Of a stretch of DNA of 8,081 bases, positions 1 to 5,540 are shown piece after piece; positions within the stretch are counted from its first letter, which is position 1, and each line of letters begins with the position of its first letter. The position numbers and the translations under genes were made by a program. Under the pieces are notes generated by a model. The model was not told where the DNA came from. It worked only from the letters and a program-made list of their open reading frames with translations, and did no database searches. The stretch lies in assembly GCA_017853455.1 (NCBI GenBank), contig JAFMJM010000367.1, positions 1-8,081 on the forward strand. Direction: 5' to 3'. Source of the DNA: Acidimicrobiia bacterium. GTDB lineage: Bacteria > Actinomycetota > Acidimicrobiia > IMCC26256 > PALSA-555.

Positions 1-2081
1 CCATTCAAAACTTGGAGGGTCGGCTTGATGGCTTTGGTCAGTCTGCGGCGGGTGTCGGCATAGCAACAGGAGAACTCCCAGCTAAATTCGCCGCCGCCGC
101 CGTAGCAGTCGCCACTTTGGCGGCAGGCATTGCTGGCGCGATTGTTTCGGTCAACACCTTCAAGGCTGCTTTGGATTTTGTCGATAAGCTGGACAATCTC
201 AAGGCACAGACCGGAGCAACCCGCGATGAACTTGTTCTGTTGCAGCGAGCATTTGAGATGACCGGAAGCAGCGCGGACAAGGTTGGCCCCGCAATGAACA
301 AGGTGCAGGAAATGATCGCCAAGGCTGGCGACAATAGCCCGAAGGCCGTAGAAAAACTTGGTCTTCTTGGCCTTACCTTTGACGAACTCAACAAGCTATC
401 TCCCGCGCAACAGTTTGAGCGGGTCATAGAAGCAATCGACACGATACCCAGTCCCGCCGACCGCGCCCGCGCTGCCATTGCGGTTTTTGGCAACAGTCTG
501 GGTCGAGAGCTTCTGCCCCTAATCAATGACTTTGACGGAGGTGTGGCGGCGGCATCTAAGACTCTTGTAAGCCTTCCAGACATCATAAAAACCTACGGGC
601 CTGCCATGAGTATGTTCGGCAATGCCATTGACGCCCTAAAGGAGAAGCCGAATGAATTTGCCGTTGGAGTAGTTGGCCCGATGTCTACGCTGCTCGGCAA
701 CTTGGCGCAACGCTTTGCCAAGTTTGATGCTTCGGGTTTTGGAGAGTCTATCGGAAAAGCGTTGAACAACGCCTTGGTTCAAATGCTGATTTGGGCTGAG
801 AATGTTAGCTTTGTTTTGCGAGGCATTTGGAACGGACTCAGCGAGGCTAATGTCGGCCCCGTATTGCAGGATGTGCTTGGTGCATTCGGCAAATTTGTCG
901 AAGCCGCAAAGGTGCGCGTATCGGAAATTTATGTCAGCATTAGAGACGCAGATTGGTCGGCGGTGGGCCAGAACATCGGCATGGCAATCGCTGGCGCGTT
1001 TCGTGATCCGGGTGCATTTGTGGATTTCTTGTTTGATTACATGGATTTGAAGGTGCGCGAATTTGCCAATCTTCTTCCGAGCCTTATTGCAACAGGCATC
1101 AAAAACAATCAACTTACCTTTGATGCCTTGTTTCAATCTGGTTCAATTCAGAATATATCTGATTTGCTTTATGATGGATTGGTCTTTGCAATTACCAAAG
1201 CGGGCGAAAAAGGATTTGAGTCTTACCAGACCTTCATGCGCGCCCCGATCACGATTTTTGAGGAGCTTTGGGCGGAAGCAGCCAGCGGATCGGGTGCAAA
1301 GCTAAAACAAGCAATCTTAGATAATCTCAAAATCATTGATTGGTTGGAAGCTCTTAATCCGTTCCAAGGATTTACAAACAAGCTGGCGCGGCAGTTTGGT
1401 TACGATTTAACTGATAACGTAAAGGGCAGCGCGCAGACGTTTTATTCTGCATACTCCGAACAATCTGGGAACTTCTTTGATAAATTTGGCGCGGGTTGGA
1501 GCGCCGTAAGCGACCGCGCAAGCAAGGAATTTGGCGCAGGTCTTGCGCCCACCGCCGAGTCAATCATCAATGCGGGGACAATCTTTGCCGAAAAGGCCAC
1601 ATTTACCAAAAGCGAAATGTTGGACACCACAGCCTCTGCCGAACAGGCGGCGGCAAGTTGGGCTGATCTTACGGCCAATGCAGAGAAATTGCCGGGGTTT
1701 AGCGGCCAAGTCGCAAAAGATTTCAAGGATGCCAACCTAGATGTCACTGGATCAAACGGCATCGCCCCCGCCCTCGACGCCAATGCCAACGCCTTAAACC
1801 AGACCGCCGACAAGACTCAATCCGCCAGCGGAACCATCGTTACCGCCTTTGAGGGAGTTGCGACAAGCGGCAATACGTTCAAAACCGCCACAGACGGCGC
1901 GGGGCAATCCTTCGCCAATCAAACCGCCGCCGCGGGCCGCGCCTTGGAGGCTGGCGTGAAAAACGCCATGAAGTCCTTGACTGATTCCGTGCGCGGCTTC
2001 GCCACGGAAGCAACCCTCAAACGCGCCGTGGCCTCGCTGGAACGCCTTGAGCGCAAGCTGCCGCAACCGGTTTTGACTTGA
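1..2081 (+). CDS. Phage tail tape measure protein, 5'-truncated by window edge
   Basis: Scaffold that sets tail length and occupies the tail tube. The frame is open to the left edge (codons before the TTG at 12 read I-Q-N), so TTG 12 is probably internal and the N-terminus is missing. Numbering from that TTG, residues 25-48 are an Ala/Val-rich hydrophobic segment. Residues 60-180 hold the best family signature: a helical stretch with DNLKAQTGATRDEL, then a region ending in AIAVFGNSLGRELLPL (about 155-170), which matches the 'FGRSGAELLPLL' block common in tape measure proteins. Two weakly similar helical stretches occur at 238-255 and 311-330. The rest is Ala/Gly-rich helix ending in a short coiled coil (RAVASLERLERKL). 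I saw no cysteine and no lysozyme or peptidase motif in the visible part. At least 690 residues is an ordinary length. Stop at 2079-2081, one base before the next start. Family call is confident; the true start is unknown. Confidence 0.85.
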   Translation, partial: IQNLEGRLDGFGQSAAGVGIATGELPAKFAAAAVAVATLAAGIAGAIVSVNTFKAALDFVDKLDNLKAQTGATRDELVLLQRAFEMTGSSADKVGPAMNKVQEMIAKAGDNSPKAVEKLGLLGLTFDELNKLSPAQQFERVIEAIDTIPSPADRARAAIAVFGNSLGRELLPLINDFDGGVAAASKTLVSLPDIIKTYGPAMSMFGNAIDALKEKPNEFAVGVVGPMSTLLGNLAQRFAKFDASGFGESIGKALNNALVQMLIWAENVSFVLRGIWNGLSEANVGPVLQDVLGAFGKFVEAAKVRVSEIYVSIRDADWSAVGQNIGMAIAGAFRDPGAFVDFLFDYMDLKVREFANLLPSLIATGIKNNQLTFDALFQSGSIQNISDLLYDGLVFAITKAGEKGFESYQTFMRAPITIFEELWAEAASGSGAKLKQAILDNLKIIDWLEALNPFQGFTNKLARQFGYDLTDNVKGSAQTFYSAYSEQSGNFFDKFGAGWSAVSDRASKEFGAGLAPTAESIINAGTIFAEKATFTKSEMLDTTASAEQAAASWADLTANAEKLPGFSGQVAKDFKDANLDVTGSNGIAPALDANANALNQTADKTQSASGTIVTAFEGVATSGNTFKTATDGAGQSFANQTAAAGRALEAGVKNAMKSLTDSVRGFATEATLKRAVASLERLERKLPQPVLT

Positions 2082-2082
2082 T

Positions 2083-2865
2083 ATGCCAGCACTCGTAAAA
2101 GCATCCCCTGCGGTTTTGACTGGCGGCCTTGCGTTGGTTCGCTACTCAATAACGCAGGATTCCGGGCTTACGCTTTCAGTCGAGGCGGAGTTTGTGGGCC
2201 TGCCTTCGGCGTCACTTAATGCGTTCAGGCTCGGATCCCACCCGCCCGCCGCATTACAGAGCAGCGCAGGCTTTCTTTCTACGCTTGCCACCTATGGAAG
2301 TTTCACCGTTCCGGTTCTTGTCGACTGCCAATCGGAGCAGGCAAATGGACTAAAGACGGTCACGGCAACCTATACCAGCACTATTCGTCCGACGAGCTTG
2401 GTCGGGGGGCAGCTATCAATCGGCGTAGACGCGAGCGGCAATGTCGTGCTTACAGATGGCGAGGAAAGCGGCGAAACGACAGTAGTCGGTGCAGTCGGAG
2501 GGGTCGGCGGAACAGGAGAGGCAACGGGCGAGTTGCTTGGCGCAACATTAAGCCCCGGATCGGCTCTTGTTGAAACAACTGTCAGCACAAGCTGGAGTTC
2601 ATTAAGCGGCTCATACACTGAGGGTATAGTAAATCCGATCTCTCGTTCGTTCAGTTTTGACTACCTTGCATACACGGTCACAATCGTTGCTACGGGCAGC
2701 GTGTCGGTCGGTCGAGCCAAAGGCGCCACTGGTTCTCCGGTAAATATAAAGGGAAGACTTCCGTCGTCATTATCGTCCAGCACACGCGAAACGTCCCGCA
2801 CTTATGCCAACAGTCGCGGCGAAACCCGCTCCGAAATTACCAGTGTCGGATATTTCTCTTACTAA
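2083..2865 (+). CDS. Uncharacterised beta-rich phage protein, possible tail-tip/distal tail component
   Basis: 260 residues, not recognised as a named family. The ATG lies one base after the tape measure stop with no Shine-Dalgarno sequence, which suggests coupled translation. The protein is rich in Ser, Thr, Gly and Val, as expected for beta structure. Residues 1-125 look like one beta domain with a single Cys (C82). Residues about 128-150 are a Gly/Glu/Thr-rich linker, and 155-260 form a second beta-rich part with polar Ser/Arg/Thr tracts and the aromatic ending VGYFSY. There is no signal peptide or membrane span. Position directly after the tape measure gene is where many tailed phages encode distal tail or tail-tip proteins, so a structural role is inferred from context only. 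Its stop codon is followed at once, in the same frame, by the GTG start of the next gene. Confidence 0.75.
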   Translation: MPALVKASPAVLTGGLALVRYSITQDSGLTLSVEAEFVGLPSASLNAFRLGSHPPAALQSSAGFLSTLATYGSFTVPVLVDCQSEQANGLKTVTATYTSTIRPTSLVGGQLSIGVDASGNVVLTDGEESGETTVVGAVGGVGGTGEATGELLGATLSPGSALVETTVSTSWSSLSGSYTEGIVNPISRSFSFDYLAYTVTIVATGSVSVGRAKGATGSPVNIKGRLPSSLSSSTRETSRTYANSRGETRSEITSVGYFSY

Positions 2866-3279
2866 GTGATAAAGTTTGAGCCAAAGATCGGACAAACGTC
2901 AATCAAGGCCCGCGACCTTGACCGGAACTTTGCGCGCTTGCAGCCCTTGCAAAACGGACAATATGGCATCAACCAAAGCGAAGATGGCTGGTCGCTCAAC
3001 ATCTTTCCAGCCTACCCGGAGGAAACAAAAGACTCGCAGGCGTTTTTTCTGAGCTATGTTGGCGGGGCGCTAGATTGGAATAGCGGCATAACGGCAGGCA
3101 CAACCGCTGGCGCAATCTTGGTTGCCCAATCAACGGAAACCGGAGGCCCGCTGCACGCCGTTTGGTCATCGCCCCCAAGCATCAGCGGAACCGCAGTCAC
3201 GGGAGGCTGGCGGCTGGTCGAGCGATGCGATGGCAAGCAAATGTATGTCTGGGGCACGGAATGGGTTGATCCTGCTTAA
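2866..3279 (+). CDS. Small uncharacterised phage structural-region protein
   Basis: 137 residues. The start is GTG at 2866, immediately after the TAA of the previous gene and in the same reading frame. It is the only start codon in the first 70 bases of this frame and gives a compact, plausible N-terminus (MIKFEPKIGQTSIKARDLDRNF). The 'KARDLxRNFxxLxPLxNG' opening resembles N-terminal helices I associate with small phage tail-region proteins, but I cannot name a family. The body contains aromatic, beta-like segments (GWSLNIFPAYP, AFFLSYVGGALDW, GGWRLVERCDGKQMYVWGTEW), which suggests a small beta domain. One Cys (C121); no membrane span. Tight packing within the tail block implies a virion or tail-assembly role, inferred. 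No ribosome binding site is visible, so expression probably depends on termination-reinitiation from the gene before. Confidence 0.75.
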   Translation: MIKFEPKIGQTSIKARDLDRNFARLQPLQNGQYGINQSEDGWSLNIFPAYPEETKDSQAFFLSYVGGALDWNSGITAGTTAGAILVAQSTETGGPLHAVWSSPPSISGTAVTGGWRLVERCDGKQMYVWGTEWVDPA

Positions 3280-3281
3280 TT

Positions 3282-4139
3282 ATGGCGGCAGGCGAGATCA
3301 TTCCGTGGACTGATCCGGGCGGCGATCCGTGCTGCTGCGCTGATGCCTGCTTTACCGATCTGGCAAATGAACCCAAAGAGGAATTTGTCGATGGCACATA
3401 CATTCAGATTGATGCGGCTGAATACGCCTCTTTATTTGCTGGCGGAACCTACACTGCGGATTTCAGCATTGATGTCTTGGCAAACTCCTACAACGCAATC
3501 GGAGGACTTTCTACGCAACAGCACACTGCAAGCGGCATAGGGATAGAACTTTTGTCGCACGCCAGTATTCCAAGCGGAGATCGTCCATGCTACGACCGAT
3601 TCATCAGTGATGAGTTAGCAGTAACGCGCACTCGCAACTTCAGCACGGGCGGATCATCTGTCGATTCTTATGTGACAAGATTGCTATTTTACAGAAGTCT
3701 AGGAACGGAAAACGGGAACAATTTTGTTAGCTTTACAACTTGCGCTTCGCCAACAGAACAAAAGGTGATCGTTGATGATGCGGGGGTCGGCGGGCAAATA
3801 GGATTTTGCAGATTGCAGGGAGTGGGTCTGTTTGATTTTCCTGCCTTCGTTACTTTTGTTGCTGGCAATACGGAATACGGCATTGAGCACTTAACTGGTA
3901 ATAATGTGTTCAATTCATGCGGAGGCACGTTCAACGATCCATTTTTGCCGACTGTGCCTTCTATTGATGTGAATGTGAGCGTTTCTTTGGAAGACAGTGT
4001 CCTTGTCCCTGTCGGGTTAGCGGCCAAAGCGTGCGCTTATACTTCGCTCTATAGCAGGCTATTTTTGGGAGGCTCGCCCACTTTCACAATGAGCGGCAGC
4101 TTTTCCATGAATGTGATTTTCACCCCGTCCGCTCCATGA
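3282..4139 (+). CDS. Cysteine-rich uncharacterised phage protein with N-terminal CCC-x3-C cluster
   Basis: 285 residues, no family recognised. The ATG is two bases after the previous stop, without a Shine-Dalgarno sequence. The N-terminus is Asp/Pro/Gly-rich and carries C17, C18, C19 and C23 (DPCCCADACF). Further cysteines lie at about 103, 154, 176, 213 and 251, nine in total, while most neighbours have none or one. After residue 35 the sequence alternates hydrophobic and polar residues in a beta-rich pattern (FVDGTYIQIDAAEYASLFAGGTYTADFSIDV, later IDVNVSVSLEDSVLVPVGLAAKA) and ends in SGSFSMNVIFTPSAP, like a beta-sandwich structural protein. No signal peptide or membrane span. The four clustered cysteines could bind metal or an iron-sulphur cluster; lambda's tail-tip protein gpL is a known phage protein with such a cluster, but there is no sequence match to claim homology. 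The stop overlaps the next start as ATGA. Confidence 0.75.
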   Translation: MAAGEIIPWTDPGGDPCCCADACFTDLANEPKEEFVDGTYIQIDAAEYASLFAGGTYTADFSIDVLANSYNAIGGLSTQQHTASGIGIELLSHASIPSGDRPCYDRFISDELAVTRTRNFSTGGSSVDSYVTRLLFYRSLGTENGNNFVSFTTCASPTEQKVIVDDAGVGGQIGFCRLQGVGLFDFPAFVTFVAGNTEYGIEHLTGNNVFNSCGGTFNDPFLPTVPSIDVNVSVSLEDSVLVPVGLAAKACAYTSLYSRLFLGGSPTFTMSGSFSMNVIFTPSAP

Positions 4140-4372
4140 TCTGCGTTCCCGCCAGCGCGATTGCCAAGAAAGCGGCCAAGATGCCCGTGGGCTACCTTGC
4201 CGCCTGCAAGGCTGCGGCGACAGTCCGCACTGCCGACCAGTTTTGGTGCTTCAAGCCTTCGGACTTTTTTAAAATTCGTCAGAAATACCGGGGCTATGCC
4301 GTCAGCGAAGCCGACCGCTTCCGCGAGGGTGAGATCATTTCGGGGTGCTGCGACCGCGCCGATCAATACTGA
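4136..4372 (+). CDS. Small cysteine-containing protein coupled to the upstream gene
   Basis: 78 residues. Its ATG overlaps the TGA of the preceding gene (ATGA at 4136-4139), a classical coupling arrangement, and this decides the frame over a 75-residue alternative starting at 4161 in another frame. Cysteines lie at 3, 24, 38, 71 and 72, so this is the second Cys-rich product in a row. The first 30 residues are Ala/Lys-rich and helical (ASAIAKKAAKMPVGYLAACKAAATV). The centre is aromatic and basic (DQFWCFKPSDFFKIRQKYRGY), followed by an acidic/basic helix and the ending GCCDRADQY. It is too polar for a membrane protein. The pattern does not match a zinc ribbon I can name. It could be a partner or metal-sharing subunit of the preceding Cys-rich protein; that is speculation from coupling and composition. 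Confidence 0.65.
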   Translation: MICVPASAIAKKAAKMPVGYLAACKAAATVRTADQFWCFKPSDFFKIRQKYRGYAVSEADRFREGEIISGCCDRADQY

Positions 4373-4406
4373 CACGCGCCTCCTTTGACACGCTGCGAGT
4401 CGCAGG
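4373..4406 (+). other. Only true intergenic gap; small repeats and a hairpin
   Basis: This 34-base gap is the longest non-coding stretch in the window. It contains a direct repeat of TGACACGC (4370-4377, overlapping the upstream stop, and 4386-4393) and a perfect inverted repeat CTGCGA-G-TCGCAG at 4393-4405, able to form a 5-bp stem with a 3-base loop directly before the next ATG. There is no U-tract after the hairpin, so it is not a convincing terminator, and I see no promoter pair. It may influence initiation of the downstream gene, which otherwise has only AGG abutting its ATG. Confidence 0.4.
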
Positions 4407-5486
4407 ATGGCCCTGCAAGCGCGGCAGTTTTTCTTAGATGTCCAAGCCCGACAATTTGTGTCCGGGGCCAACTCGTCCTTGCCCATCACAAACCCCGTCT
4501 TTTTTGAGGAGGACGTTGAAGCGATTGAGCTTTATTTCCTGCAACCATCCACCACGGCGGGCAGGGTTTACGACTACCTCGACCTGTCGGCAGCTACGGT
4601 GAAATTTGCCGTTGGCACGACATCGCCCGCCGCCTTGCAAACGGCGTGGTCGGCCATCTCGACAAGCGTGGTTTCGACCATTACCGGGGTTGCCAATGGC
4701 GGCGGCGGCTCCGACGAGGTTCAGCGCATCAGTTTTTCTCCTAAGCCGACCAGCGGCAGCTACGTCATCGAACTTCCCGCCCGCGATGTCACGGTCGCCA
4801 GCGTCACGGCTGGCATTTTTACTTGTTCCACGCCGCACGGACTTTTTGACGGGCAGGCGGTCACGCTGACCGGATTTACCACGCCGACCGGATTCACCAA
4901 CGGCTTGGCCTATTACGTCACGGGTCGCACATCACAGACCTTCCAAGCGGCAGTGACGGCAGGTGGCGCGGCCATTGCAACGGCCACGGCATCCTCTGGC
5001 GGCACGGCTCAACTTTCCAAGATCAGCACGGGAAGCATCGCGCACAATGCCTCGCCCTCGACCGTGCAAGCGGCCATCTCTGCCGTTTCCGCATCGGCCT
5101 CGGTCACGGGAGTCGCAGGCGAAAGCTACACGCTAACATTCAACAACAACTCTGGCGGCATCGACCTCCCGCTTGTTGCGCTGGCTGGCAATACGCTTGC
5201 CGCCGCTCCGGGCCTTTCAGCCAATGTCTCGTTCGACACGGCCAATGTCGCCTCGCTGATTTCGGCGGGAACCACATCGGTCAACTTGGAGATCGAAATT
5301 TCCGAAGGGGCTGTGCGCCAGACCTTCCGCACTTCCGCCACGCTGTCGGGCGACCTCATCGCTACTTCTTCGCCGTCTCCGCTGCCGACCGTGACGGCGT
5401 CGAGCTTCCAACTCCAAGACAGCAATGGCGATCTCTGGGTCATCTCGGTGACACCCAGCGGAGAATTGCAGCTTGCACAAATCTAA
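4407..5486 (+). CDS. Multidomain beta-rich phage tail protein with HGL/FCCH-like module
   Basis: 359 residues. Residues 1-80 form an N-terminal domain with a doubled QARQF and the segment VEAIELYFLQPSTTAGRVYDYLDLS, resembling N-terminal domains of phage baseplate or fibre-connector proteins. Residues about 104-126 (VQRISFSPKPTSGSYVIELP) and 206-255 (GSIAHNASPSTVQAAISAV...YTLTFNNNSG) look like two halves of a beta domain familiar from phage proteins ('IAYNASAATVQAAL'). Between them, about 128-204, sits a module with TPHGLFDGQAVTLTGF, AYYVTG and TFQAAVTAGGAAI, matching the HGL-x2-G-x-VTLTG / YYV / TF pattern that automated annotation often labels 'E1 FCCH domain' in phages. The C-terminus (SFQLQDSNGDLWVISVTPSGELQLAQ) is a beta-hairpin-like cap. 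The ATG at 4407 has AGG abutting it rather than a normally spaced ribosome site. The gene lies three bases before the fibre gene, so a connector or accessory fibre role is inferred. Confidence 0.75.
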   Translation: MALQARQFFLDVQARQFVSGANSSLPITNPVFFEEDVEAIELYFLQPSTTAGRVYDYLDLSAATVKFAVGTTSPAALQTAWSAISTSVVSTITGVANGGGGSDEVQRISFSPKPTSGSYVIELPARDVTVASVTAGIFTCSTPHGLFDGQAVTLTGFTTPTGFTNGLAYYVTGRTSQTFQAAVTAGGAAIATATASSGGTAQLSKISTGSIAHNASPSTVQAAISAVSASASVTGVAGESYTLTFNNNSGGIDLPLVALAGNTLAAAPGLSANVSFDTANVASLISAGTTSVNLEIEISEGAVRQTFRTSATLSGDLIATSSPSPLPTVTASSFQLQDSNGDLWVISVTPSGELQLAQI

Positions 5487-5489
5487 ACC

Positions 5490-5540
5490 ATGAAACGCGC
5501 CCTTCTTATCCTGCTCGCCGCCGCCTCGGTCGCTTCTGCT
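5490..5540 (+). other. Predicted Sec signal peptide of the fibre-like protein
   Basis: Codons 1-17 encode MKRALLILLAAASVASA followed by Gln18. This shows the three expected regions: positive n-region (K2, R3), a hydrophobic core of about ten residues, and small residues at -3 and -1 (A15, A17) for signal peptidase I. There is no cysteine at +1, so a lipoprotein site is excluded. Prediction is by eye. Confidence 0.75.

Noticed and set aside
636..1136. Minus-strand frame of 166 codons inside the tape measure gene
   Set aside because: It is antisense to a clear tape measure sequence and shows no domain-like pattern or ribosome site.
2068..2121. 11-base direct repeat CGGTTTTGACT at 2068-2078 and 2111-2121 as an attachment site or duplication
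   Set aside because: It is too short, lies across a coding junction, and is not accompanied by integrase or tRNA sequence. Probably chance.
4161..4388. Alternative 75-residue frame starting at 4161
   Set aside because: It overlaps the 78-residue gene that has the ATGA coupling, and its Pro/Arg-rich translation looks like a frame shadow.
4393..4406. Rho-independent terminator
   Set aside because: The stem is only 5 bp and is followed by the next ATG rather than a T-tract.
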